From Planctomycetota bacterium (lineage in GTDB: Bacteria > Planctomycetota > Planctomycetia > Pirellulales > Pirellulaceae), in the NCBI GenBank assembly GCA_029979005.1, contig JAPOIJ010000001.1, positions 1 through 64,000 of the forward strand: a DNA stretch of 64,000 nucleotides, given 5' to 3'. Below are positions 17,640-26,375 of the stretch, piece by piece. The notes under the pieces are model-generated. The model did no database searches, had not been told where the DNA came from, and saw only the letters and a list, made by a program, of their open reading frames with translations. The position numbers and the translations under genes are program-made. How positions within the stretch are numbered: position 1 is the stretch's first letter; each line of letters starts with the position of its first letter.

Positions 17640-19430
17640 TTAAAACCAGGGTTGTCCGCCGGATCGTTCCAGTTGTGATTCGACGTGAGCCAAGTGAGTG
17701 GACGTATATCTGTCGCGAATCATCTGTCGGGTATCAGCTTCGTTCATAAATCCGTCTGAGTATCCAGGACAAGCGAGGTCGATCGTGCCTCGAGCGGCGT
17801 GAACAAAATGCCTGATCAGGTCGATAGGGTCTTCGTCTCCGACAGCACAGCGAACTGTGGTCGACGTTAAACCCGAATCTTTGAGTGCGTCTTCATTCAA
17901 TTCAGAATGCGTGGTCAGCGACGGGCAGCTCACGATGGTGTTGGATTGCCCAAGGCTTATCATATGGCCGAACGTTGGGGAAAGGGAGTCGAAGAATCTT
18001 TGAAAGGCATCCCGTTGGATATCGCCCATGTCAAAAGTGAATAGGGGAGCAGGCAGGCCCAGGTAGAGGTTTTCTTCTCTCAGTTCTGAGTTGGCGTTGC
18101 CTTGAACACCGTTGCAGTTTACCTGGATGTCCGCGTGGGAGTTCAGGAAGTCGGCGAGAATCTGCGTGTTGATGCACTTTCTCAGCATTCGCACGGTTAG
18201 TGTTTTCATGCCCTGCATCACCTCAAACGCGGCATCAGCGTTGAGGAAGGCACCTTTGATGTAATAAACATTCCAGAACATTGTTTCGTCCCATGAACGC
18301 CCATTCATTGATTGGCCTTTCGGAATAAACATGTCGTTGTTTTTTCCAATCACGCAACCAGCGATGACGGCGCCGCAACCACTCAGGTCTTTGGTGTAGC
18401 TATGAATCACGAAGTCAGGTCTTTCGTCCGGATCTTTGCGGTTGAGGGGGCGGTAAAGGAATGGGGTACCAACCGTCGCATCAAGAATGACCTTAAGATC
18501 GTGTTGATGAGCGATTTTAGAAATGCCGGCCACGTCCAGTACATAGCCTTGTGGGTTGCTTGGAGACTCAAGGTAAATGTAAATTTTTCTGCCCTGAGCG
18601 ATTCGGTCGGCATATTTTTTCTGGACTGATGCCAGGAATGGCGCGAATTCTTCTGAGGTGTAGCCGTCGAATGTTTCGACTGAGATTTCCAGGTTGCCAT
18701 CTTTGGCATACCAGTCGTGAATCAGTTGGTAGGCTCCACCGTAAATATTTCGACTGGTAATGAGGATGTCATCGCGGCCCAAAAGATGGGCAAGGGCTGA
18801 GTCGATTGCCGCCATCCCGCTATTGAAATTCCAAGCCATGTATTCCGCTGCATAGTCCCCTGCTTCAAGATCGACGATGTGATTGGCAAGGCAGACACTT
18901 GTTGGGTTGAGGAGTCTCGAGTAGATCTCCAGCATAAGTTCTTTGCCGCGAAAGGCGTCCTCAATCCATTCGGCACATGCGTAAATGTAAGTCGCCGTGC
19001 GAGTGATCACGGGGGTAGCTGAAAAAAGAGCCGTGACGTTGTCGAATACCGGGTAGGGCCCTTTTGCCGCCATGGTTTCGGATTTGTAGCCCAGTGATTG
19101 GTAACTTTTTCGAAACGGATGCTGCAGCGTGTCAAGAATTTTTGCAAGTTGGAAGGAAAGGAACTTTTTCGCGTTGAAGCGTTGGATGCGATCGTTTTGA
19201 TCCAGCGAATTCATGGATTCGAGGGTAAGTTGCCAGAGGTGTGAGATGTCACCTTGAGACTCGTACATGCGTTCAACGACCCGCGAAAGAGTCTGGCCAT
19301 ATTCGGTGTCGGGCTCGATATGAAAATGTTTCAGCTGCTCAGCTGTTAGTTCTGCTGCAGTGGTCGCGGACGATGTGTTACGTTTTGGCGACAACGTTTT
19401 CATCTGATCGGTTCTTGCGTCTGACGACAT
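17640..19430 (-). CDS. PLP-dependent Cys/Met metabolism enzyme (cystathionine gamma-synthase-like), long form
   Basis: NFNSGMAAIDSALAHLLGRDDILITSRNIYGGAYQLI; YLESPSNPQGYVLDVAGI; IHSYTKDLSGCG (PLP lysine context). Confidence 0.8.
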   Translation of the reverse strand: MSSDARTDQMKTLSPKRNTSSATTAAELTAEQLKHFHIEPDTEYGQTLSRVVERMYESQGDISHLWQLTLESMNSLDQNDRIQRFNAKKFLSFQLAKILDTLQHPFRKSYQSLGYKSETMAAKGPYPVFDNVTALFSATPVITRTATYIYACAEWIEDAFRGKELMLEIYSRLLNPTSVCLANHIVDLEAGDYAAEYMAWNFNSGMAAIDSALAHLLGRDDILITSRNIYGGAYQLIHDWYAKDGNLEISVETFDGYTSEEFAPFLASVQKKYADRIAQGRKIYIYLESPSNPQGYVLDVAGISKIAHQHDLKVILDATVGTPFLYRPLNRKDPDERPDFVIHSYTKDLSGCGAVIAGCVIGKNNDMFIPKGQSMNGRSWDETMFWNVYYIKGAFLNADAAFEVMQGMKTLTVRMLRKCINTQILADFLNSHADIQVNCNGVQGNANSELREENLYLGLPAPLFTFDMGDIQRDAFQRFFDSLSPTFGHMISLGQSNTIVSCPSLTTHSELNEDALKDSGLTSTTVRCAVGDEDPIDLIRHFVHAARGTIDLACPGYSDGFMNEADTRQMIRDRYTSTHLAHVESQLERSGGQPWF

Positions 19431-19600
19431 TGTTTTCTCCAGGTGGCTGAGTTGAGTTCCCAGGGGGTGAATGTCCAGAGCTCTGTGTTGTCACAGCAAG
19501 TCGTGGAGCTTTCAGCGGTAGTATAGGCATTGGACTGGCAAAGGTTGTAACGGGCAACCCGAGCGCAAACGGGCGGGCTAGAAACCTTACCGTTGAACTG

Positions 19601-20626
19601 TTATCCCAACGCTTTGTTCACATAATGAAGTTGTTCTGGGAATAGAGGGGCGATCGCAGCGGGTGGAAGTTGGGTTGTTTTGTCAATCTGTGCGCCGCTT
19701 GTGCCGCCGTGTTGGCTGGAAATAAACGAGGCGCCAATTAGCGAAGAGCCCATAAAATTGGCTCCCCTTAAATCCGCCCCTGAGAAATCTGCTCCTTCCA
19801 AATCGGCGTTTAGGAAAACGGCATTGGAAAGGTTCGCATTGTGGAAATGAGCATTCGAGAGATTGGCGTTGGTGAAATCAGCGTTTGAGAGATCTGTTCC
19901 AGAAAAATTGGCGTCTCGAAGCGAAGCGTTGTTTGCGTTTAATCCGGCGAGATTGCGTTGCGACGCGTCGATGCTGCGAAGTTCTCGGTAGGAGAAGTCT
20001 CGTGTTTCAATCAACTGTAAGGAAGTGCGTCGGTCAATCGTGGGGGCCATGTAGCGCTGTTCTTGCCAGGGGTCAGCTTCATTGTGATAGCCAGACTCGG
20101 CTTCCCAGAACCCGAGTCGGTCCGTCGAGAGTAGCTCGATCTGTTCAAGCCATTTTACACTTTTGTAGAAGTACCTTGATTCGACAATGTTTCGAATTGG
20201 GCCACCATGAGATGTGTCGATCGGTTCCCCGTTGACCCCGGTCGCGATTAAAGTATTGAGATCGATTGCTGTTTCGAGAATAAGGGAACTCGAATGTTTG
20301 CGTTTTGATCTCGCTTGAAATGAAACGAATCTAGCGTTTGGTTTGATGCCCGTTGAAGAAAGCAGGTCTTTGAGCAGGACTCCCGAGAATGTTGTGTCTA
20401 GCATTGACCATCGGGTGACGCAGTGAATGTCCATTGTCTGTGTGGTTTGTGGAAATGCGCTTAATTGTTCGAGACTCAAAGAGATTGGGGTATCGACTTC
20501 CCCCTTTATTGTAAGTGACCACGGGGTGTCGGTTTCAGTTGGTAGGCGTTCACCGATAATCGGCCATTTTCCGGGAGCGACTAATTGCTGGCCGGGTGGG
20601 ATTCTGTTCTCACGAGTCGTCGTCAT
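19601..20626 (-). CDS. sulfite-oxidase-like molybdopterin-dependent oxidoreductase fused to C-terminal pentapeptide repeats
   Basis: MDIHCVTRWSMLDTTFSGV (Mo-ligand Cys context), HGGPIRNIVESRYFYKSVKWLEQIELL, GFWEAESGYHNEADPWQEQRY; then about 15 A(D/N)LxxAxF pentapeptides. Confidence 0.85.
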   Translation of the reverse strand: MTTTRENRIPPGQQLVAPGKWPIIGERLPTETDTPWSLTIKGEVDTPISLSLEQLSAFPQTTQTMDIHCVTRWSMLDTTFSGVLLKDLLSSTGIKPNARFVSFQARSKRKHSSSLILETAIDLNTLIATGVNGEPIDTSHGGPIRNIVESRYFYKSVKWLEQIELLSTDRLGFWEAESGYHNEADPWQEQRYMAPTIDRRTSLQLIETRDFSYRELRSIDASQRNLAGLNANNASLRDANFSGTDLSNADFTNANLSNAHFHNANLSNAVFLNADLEGADFSGADLRGANFMGSSLIGASFISSQHGGTSGAQIDKTTQLPPAAIAPLFPEQLHYVNKALG

Positions 20627-20820
20627 GGATTTGTTTCTGCGATTGGAGCGGTCTTTTGGTCGGGTGTATTCTTTGAAAAAACTCGTGCGTTGATTGTTGT
20701 TTTACGTAACGCCGGTTGGCGTCAGGCAAGTTTAGCGAGAGCTTAAAGATTGTATTGAATTGGTGTTGAGCGGGTATAGGCAAAATTTGTTGAGTGAATG
20801 ATTGAGTCTCTCAAATACAA

Positions 20821-20853
20821 TGAGCCACTGGCGAGAAGTCTCGCAGTGGCTCA
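20821..20853 (-). terminator. hairpin terminator downstream of the DUF4912 gene
   Basis: TGAGCCACTGGCGAGA-AG-TCTCGCAGTGGCTCA, near-perfect stem with a single bulged G. Confidence 0.65.
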
Positions 20854-20893
20854 GGGTGTTCGGTAAACAGGTCGGGATGCCGTGCCTGCACTT

Positions 20894-22015
20894 TTAGGAA
20901 TTGTCGTCGTTGGTGATAGGTTCCATGACTTTTGTATTCCTTTCAACTGCGAGGACAGTCGTTCGCTGGTGTGTGCCATCGCGGCTGGAGGCAACGACGG
21001 GAAGTACCTGTCGGCGATCTGGGAGTTCAAGCCGCAGTGCAAACGATCCATCGGGCTGTAGGCGAATGGGTTCTCCGGCCACCGTAACTGTTGCTCTTGG
21101 ATCGGTCGCACCGTGAACAATCATGTGGGCGTCGACCTGGAAGTTGAATCGCTGCCCGTTGGCGTTAACACCTGACCCCAATCTTTCGAATGCGGGGGCA
21201 TGCATGGGTTGAAGGGCTTTCTCTTCAAACACCTCTTGTAGATCTGCGGAGACTGTTCTTGGGTCGTGGCCGCCGCTCAGGGCGTAGTACTTCTCAACAT
21301 CATTGGTAATATCTGTCCAGTGTTCGCCTTCTGGGGAACTTCCCGGAGGCGGGCACACCTGATTACTTTTCGAAATCAGATGGAATTTTTCGCCCGGCGC
21401 GGTATAGCCGATGGCGATGCGGTAGTTTTTGCTGGGTTCAGTAATGTTGACGTACCAATTGTTAACTCCGCTGTGTATTTCAATTTCTTGAACAACTTTT
21501 TCGACAGAGTTGGTGTTACCGTCGCTGGTAATTTCCAAAAGTCTAAGGACAGGTTTGGCGTTATGCCAAAATCCGGTCATTGCGACTTTAGCCCGCTGGA
21601 CGGTTGCTCGAGTGACTTCCCAATACGCCTGAAGCCAGAACGAGTCACGGACGATTAGAATGACGCGGTCACGCTCGGGAGGCGTATTGCGTCTGGCCAT
21701 GCCAACGGCGGAAGAGAGGTTTTTTAGGTTTTCTTGTTTCTCGCGTTCGATTCGGATTTTCTTTGCGATCGCAGAATCAGATTGTTTTGGCTTTTTTCTG
21801 GCGGTAGAAGCTTTTGCGGCCCGGGTTGGCTTGGCAGTGGCCTTGGTCTTTTTGCGGGTTCCGGCTTTGGCTTTCGCCTTCTGTTTTGCGACCTTTAAAA
21901 GAGCTTTGACGAGCTCATCTTTTCGCATGGAATGCCAACCGGCAACGCCCTTTTCCTTGGCCATTTGGGCGAGTTCTTTTGATTTTTGAGACTCTAGATT
22001 CGCTGCAGTAATCAA
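20894..22015 (-). CDS. DUF4912 domain protein with Rho_N-like N-terminus and Lys/Ala-rich linker
   Basis: ELAQMAKEKGVAGWHSMRKDELVKALLK (Rho_N/SAP-like), KAKAGTRKKTKATAKPTRAAKAS linker, DRVILIVRDSFWLQAYWEVT (DUF4912-like). Start uncertain: possible TTG at 22015; the supplied ORF extends to 22300. Confidence 0.7.
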   Translation of the reverse strand: MITAANLESQKSKELAQMAKEKGVAGWHSMRKDELVKALLKVAKQKAKAKAGTRKKTKATAKPTRAAKASTARKKPKQSDSAIAKKIRIEREKQENLKNLSSAVGMARRNTPPERDRVILIVRDSFWLQAYWEVTRATVQRAKVAMTGFWHNAKPVLRLLEITSDGNTNSVEKVVQEIEIHSGVNNWYVNITEPSKNYRIAIGYTAPGEKFHLISKSNQVCPPPGSSPEGEHWTDITNDVEKYYALSGGHDPRTVSADLQEVFEEKALQPMHAPAFERLGSGVNANGQRFNFQVDAHMIVHGATDPRATVTVAGEPIRLQPDGSFALRLELPDRRQVLPVVASSRDGTHQRTTVLAVERNTKVMEPITNDDNS

Positions 22016-22060
22016 GTTTCGTACTCCGTGACGCGACCCTGGGGGCGTCGAATTTGCGTA

Positions 22061-22086
22061 TTGGAAAGCTCCTGTTGGAAAGCTCC
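22061..22086. repeat. 12-bp direct repeat (x2), 2-bp spacer
   Basis: ttggaaagctcc-tg-ttggaaagctcc. Confidence 0.9.
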
Positions 22087-22666
22087 AATACTTAGTCCCG
22101 GCTTTGCGGAGTCCAATCCGAAGTAGGAAATAAATTGGTAATCGACCGTATCCCTTGCGGTCGCTGACCTGCGTCGAGCAATTCAAGATGAAAAGTACGC
22201 AGATCCTTGGCGTCGGGCGCTGTCTGAGAACTGGGGAAGGCAAAGCTACCGCGATTACCGCTGAAGTATTAAAAGCCGCCCGTGATCTTGAAACGTCCAC
22301 CTCGCTTGCTCAAATTTTAGTTGAAAAATGACTAAAAAGCAAACGTTTTGGCGTTATCTCGGTCGCTTTCGTCCCTTTTGAGGTCAGCCTAAGTGTTTTA
22401 ATCGTAAGAGCTTACGCTTTTGCCATAGGCGTTATCTTGAATTCCGCGGGGATTCATGGTGAAGTAAATTACTTTCGCAATTCCTCATCGCCAATTCATT
22501 TCTTTAAGTTGTTGTTGTGTAGTTGGTTATGTCGAGATTGTGAAAACTTTCTCAATCTTTTTGGGTGCGGGCTTGTGGGTTGAGATACCAGTGATTACAT
22601 TACCTCGAAAGGGTTTTTCACTCGCAAAAAAACCACCAATCTTACAGTCGTGGCAGGTCAAAAACG

Positions 22667-22936
22667 TTGGTTAATACGGTTGATGACCGATCTCCCATGG
22701 CGAAGTCTTTCTCTAAGGCTTCGGAGGTGACGTCCATCAGTATCATGATGATCGTTCCGGGTTTGGTTGGGTATTGGATTGACCAAAAGGTTGGTTCGGT
22801 TTTGGTGTTTACCCTTTTAGGTTTGGCGTTAGGAATGGGGGTTGCCTTCAGGCAGCTGATGATTCTGGTGTCAAATCCGACAGGTGGGGGGCGAGTCCCG
22901 GACGTCGACTCGGATGAAGAATCAAAGCAAAGTTAG
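22667..22936 (+). CDS. AtpZ/AtpI-like ATP synthase-associated membrane protein
   Basis: SIMMIVPGLVGYWIDQKVGSVLVFTLLGLALGMGVAFRQLMIL, immediately upstream of the Fo genes. Confidence 0.7.
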   Translation: MVNTVDDRSPMAKSFSKASEVTSISIMMIVPGLVGYWIDQKVGSVLVFTLLGLALGMGVAFRQLMILVSNPTGGGRVPDVDSDEESKQS

Positions 22937-22944
22937 GGGCCGTT

Positions 22945-23349
22945 ATGTTGCAGCAGTTGGCCTTGCAATCGATGTTGGTTCGGTTGATTTTTCTTGCGGT
23001 TGTTGAGTTGGTGGCGGGCGTTGTCGCGATAACGGTTTGTTGGTTCCTGGAAATCAACGTTTTTACGGGATTGTTGGCGTTTGTGGTTTGCCTCGTTTCG
23101 ACGCTTGCGGCCCACGTTGCGAGCGAGTATCCGAGAGGACCTGAGTTACTGATGGCTCGCATGGCGTTGCAGATGGCCATCAGAGTTAGCATTCCCGGGT
23201 TAGTTGCGGTTTGGGGGATTTATTTAAAAGATCCGCCGTTCGATTTGAGTTTGGTTTTTTATATAATTCTCTTTTATTTCGTGGGCATGGTGGCGGACGT
23301 TCAGGTTGCTTTGAAAAAACTTGGTCCGGGTGGTGCTAGCGAAGATTAG
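22945..23349 (+). CDS. small multi-TM protein in ATP synthase operon (AtpI-like)
   Basis: Four hydrophobic segments; position in operon. Confidence 0.55.
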   Translation: MLQQLALQSMLVRLIFLAVVELVAGVVAITVCWFLEINVFTGLLAFVVCLVSTLAAHVASEYPRGPELLMARMALQMAIRVSIPGLVAVWGIYLKDPPFDLSLVFYIILFYFVGMVADVQVALKKLGPGGASED

Positions 23350-23410
23350 ATTTCTGGATAAACTAATTCAGCGCAAGTCAAAATAGATATTAATAGGCAG
23401 TTACTGCTCG

Positions 23411-24613
23411 ATGAAAAATAACAGCTTAGGCTCGATCGTTGCTCTTCAGGATGACGAACACAAGGCGACTCAGGAGTCGCATGAGCACAACGAAAGTGAT
23501 GCTGGCCACGAGGCAGCTGGTCACGAGAATGATGCGCACGATCACGACGAAGATGGTCACGATCACGATCACGATGAGGACGGTCATGGTCATGAGGATG
23601 GTGACCACGATCATGGCCACGATGGTCATGGTCACGGTGGTGATTCGGCAACGGCTACTGCAGACGAGTGGAACGACGGGGTAGACCTCGCAATGGGGTA
23701 TTACTTGAGTCCGGACAGCCTCATTGGGCATGTTCAGGATTCGGATCACTTTGAATTGCCAGCCTTTCCGCCGTGGGGTGAAGGGATGGCAAAGGGTAAG
23801 TTGTCCATTCCTCAGATTTCGCCGTACACGGATGATAGCCCGATGATGGGGGAGAACGGCTCGGTTTGGGCTTATCAAAAAAATGATTTTGTTGGTCCTG
23901 TCACTTTTCAGCCGACCAAGTTCGTCGTGTTAGAGTTGATCGGGGCGTTAATTGTCGCGGCGATTTTTATTCCGTATGCAAAGCGAATTAAAAGTGGTGA
24001 GCGTCCGGTTGGTCGTTTTTGGAACGTGATTGACGTGATGGTCTGTTACATCCGAGATGAAGTGGCGGTGCCAGGGATTGGTTCGTCTGACGCCAAGCGG
24101 TTTCTTCCGTTTGTGTGGACGATTTTCTTCTTTGTGCTCACTCTCAATCTCCTGGGGATGGTTCCAGGTTTGGGTGCGGCGACCGGTTCGATTTCGGTAA
24201 CTGCGGCTTTAGCGATCTCTGTGTTTTTTGTCGTGATGGCGACTGGAATTAAGAAGATGGGCTTCGCGGGATTCTTAAAAGCTCAAGCACCCCACCTCGA
24301 CATTAACCCGATTGTGAAGATAATTCTCGTTCCAATGATTTGGGCCATTGAGGTTTTTGGCTTGTTTATCAAGCATGCTGTCTTGGCAGTTCGTTTGTTT
24401 GCGAACATGTTTGCCGGTCACTTGGTGGTCGGTGTGTTTGTTGCTTTTATTGGAGTGACTTGGCATACCTCTTTGATTTGGGGTGTTGGTCCAGCGGTGA
24501 TTGTTGCCACGATTGCGGTGAATGTCCTCGAGTTGTTGGTAGCATTCATTCAGGCTTATGTTTTTGCGTTTTTGACTTCGTTGTTTATCGGTGCGGCGAT
24601 TCATCCTCACTGA
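23411..24613 (+). CDS. atpB: F1Fo ATP synthase subunit a with His/Asp-rich N-terminal extension
   Basis: C-terminal HAVLAVRLFANMFAGHLVVGVF with essential Arg, and LLVAFIQAYVFAFLTSLFIGAAI; N-terminal DHDEDGHDHDHDEDGHGHEDGDHDHGHDGHGHGG. Confidence 0.92.
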   Translation: MKNNSLGSIVALQDDEHKATQESHEHNESDAGHEAAGHENDAHDHDEDGHDHDHDEDGHGHEDGDHDHGHDGHGHGGDSATATADEWNDGVDLAMGYYLSPDSLIGHVQDSDHFELPAFPPWGEGMAKGKLSIPQISPYTDDSPMMGENGSVWAYQKNDFVGPVTFQPTKFVVLELIGALIVAAIFIPYAKRIKSGERPVGRFWNVIDVMVCYIRDEVAVPGIGSSDAKRFLPFVWTIFFFVLTLNLLGMVPGLGAATGSISVTAALAISVFFVVMATGIKKMGFAGFLKAQAPHLDINPIVKIILVPMIWAIEVFGLFIKHAVLAVRLFANMFAGHLVVGVFVAFIGVTWHTSLIWGVGPAVIVATIAVNVLELLVAFIQAYVFAFLTSLFIGAAIHPH

Positions 24614-24664
24614 TTTGAATATTTTAGAAAATTTTGTTGCTCTTTGAATTTGGAGAACTTTTGA

Positions 24665-24979
24665 ATGTATAGGTTTTTGTTTGCGTTAGTGTTCGTTATG
24701 GGGGGTTTCCTCTTCTGTTCGCCAACTTTCGCACAAGAAGGTGGTCTTGCTGGCGATTTGTTATTGGGCCAGGGCGTTGAGTGGAAGTTCAAAGCGATTG
24801 GTGCTGGGCTTGCTGTAATTGGTGCTGCTCTTGGTATTGGAAAAATCGGTGGTGCAGCTTGTGAAAGCATCGCACGACAGCCTGAGATGGCATCGAGCGT
24901 TCAGAGTGCCGGTATTATCTTCGCTGCTCTGATCGAAGGTGCTGCTTTTGCTGCGATCCTTCTTTGTCTTGTATTCTAA
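24665..24979 (+). CDS. atpE: ATP synthase subunit c with signal-peptide-like leader
   Basis: IGAGLAVIGAALGIGKIGGAACESIARQPE...AGIIFAALIEGAAFAAI; leader MYRFLFALVFVMGGFLFCSPTFAQE. Confidence 0.93.
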   Translation: MYRFLFALVFVMGGFLFCSPTFAQEGGLAGDLLLGQGVEWKFKAIGAGLAVIGAALGIGKIGGAACESIARQPEMASSVQSAGIIFAALIEGAAFAAILLCLVF

Positions 24980-25065
24980 ATCTTGTTGTTGGTTCAAAGG
25001 CTCGTTGTGTGTTTTTGAGCGAACCCAAGGTGATTGTTCAGTTTGATTTTCTTACTTGGTGAAGA

Positions 25066-25611
25066 GTGATGATGTTGAACCAAAGTCTAGCAGGCTTGAT
25101 TGCTTCCGGGGCGGCCAGCCCTCCTTTGGAGCTTAGGGTCGATACGCTAATTTTCTCCCTCTTAATCTTTGTCGGGCTTTTGGCAGTGCTGTTCAAGTTT
25201 GCTTGGACGCCTATTGTCGAGGGTTTGGATGCGCGTGAAAAGCGGATGGTGGATGACATCGAAGCTGCACGGATTGCAAAAGAGCAAGCGGAAGCACAGC
25301 TCGCTGCTTATCAAGAAAAGATGGCTGGTGCAGATGGAGAGGCTTCGGCGTTAATTGCCGAGGCGAAATCGACAGCAAACGACGCGAAAGAGAAGATCAT
25401 GGCGGAAGCGGCAGCTGAAGCTCAGAAAACTCGTGAGCGTGCGTTGGCAGAGATTGAAGCGGCGAAGACAGCTGCAGTGCGGGATTTGGCAGAATCGAGT
25501 GTGGACTCAGCGGTTAGTCTCGCTGGCAGCATCGTGGGCCGATCGCTCGATAAGTCGGATCATTCCGCCCTGATCGAGAAGTCACTCAAGCAGTTCACCA
25601 CCGGGGCATAG
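25066..25611 (+). CDS. atpF: ATP synthase subunit b
   Basis: N-terminal TM followed by a long charged coil (EGLDAREKRMVDDIEAARIAKEQAEAQLAAY). Confidence 0.92.
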   Translation: MMMLNQSLAGLIASGAASPPLELRVDTLIFSLLIFVGLLAVLFKFAWTPIVEGLDAREKRMVDDIEAARIAKEQAEAQLAAYQEKMAGADGEASALIAEAKSTANDAKEKIMAEAAAEAQKTRERALAEIEAAKTAAVRDLAESSVDSAVSLAGSIVGRSLDKSDHSALIEKSLKQFTTGA

Positions 25612-25655
25612 TTGCCGTTTAGATCAATCAACGACTGATTAGGTAGTCACTTTCG

Positions 25656-26276
25656 ATGGTAGAAGCGAAACAACCGACGGTTTTCGATAGCGACCAACAA
25701 CAGTTGGGCGATGTGTATGCTCGGGCGCTTTTGGCGTTCGCCGAGGGTGCCGGAAATGTTGATCAATTGGTCGACGAACTCGGCGAAGTCGTCGAAGCCA
25801 TTGACGGCGTTGCTGGATTGCGAAGCGCTCTGGAGTCGCCGAGGGTCGGTGTAGATTCCAAAATCGGTTTGCTCGATAAGGCATTCGCGGGGAAAGTCGA
25901 AAAAGGCTTGCTTCACTTCCTGAAGGTTGTGGGCAACAAAGGTCGTTTCGATTGTCTCGGCGCGATCGCATCGTCGGCAAGAACATTGCGTGATGAGATG
26001 GCGGGGCGTGTTCAGGCAGTTGTGACCTCGGCATCGCCAATGGATAGCGAAGCGGTCGGGCGAATCACTGACCAGTTGTCCAAAACACTTGGCAAGGATG
26101 TCAGCCTTCAGGTTTTAGTTGATCCTGAAATACTTGGCGGAATTGTAGTGCGAGTCGGTGACACGGTTTACGACGGGAGTGTCGTGAATCAGTTGTCCCA
26201 GGTTCGGGCGCGAGCGGTTAAGCGTGCATCGGATGCGATTCGTGAAAAATTGGATCGTTTCACGACGTCAGAATAA
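25656..26276 (+). CDS. atpH: ATP synthase subunit delta
   Basis: YARALLAFAEGAGNVDQL...LGKDVSLQVLVDPEILGGIVVRVGDTVYDGSVVNQLSQV. Confidence 0.94.
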   Translation: MVEAKQPTVFDSDQQQLGDVYARALLAFAEGAGNVDQLVDELGEVVEAIDGVAGLRSALESPRVGVDSKIGLLDKAFAGKVEKGLLHFLKVVGNKGRFDCLGAIASSARTLRDEMAGRVQAVVTSASPMDSEAVGRITDQLSKTLGKDVSLQVLVDPEILGGIVVRVGDTVYDGSVVNQLSQVRARAVKRASDAIREKLDRFTTSE

Positions 26277-26375
26277 CGACTTAGTCGATCCAAAGATTTA
26301 AGAAATAAAACAAACTTCAATTGGTTGAAGCAGGGATGACCGCGAGGTTGTCTTTTAAAAATAACGAGGAAATCA

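Noticed and set aside
23346-23878. Antisense and alternate-frame ORFs (MPNHHRDHDHRGH..., MTIVAMIVVTILMTMT...) over atpB
   Set aside because: By-products of the low-complexity His/Asp-rich repeat in atpB.
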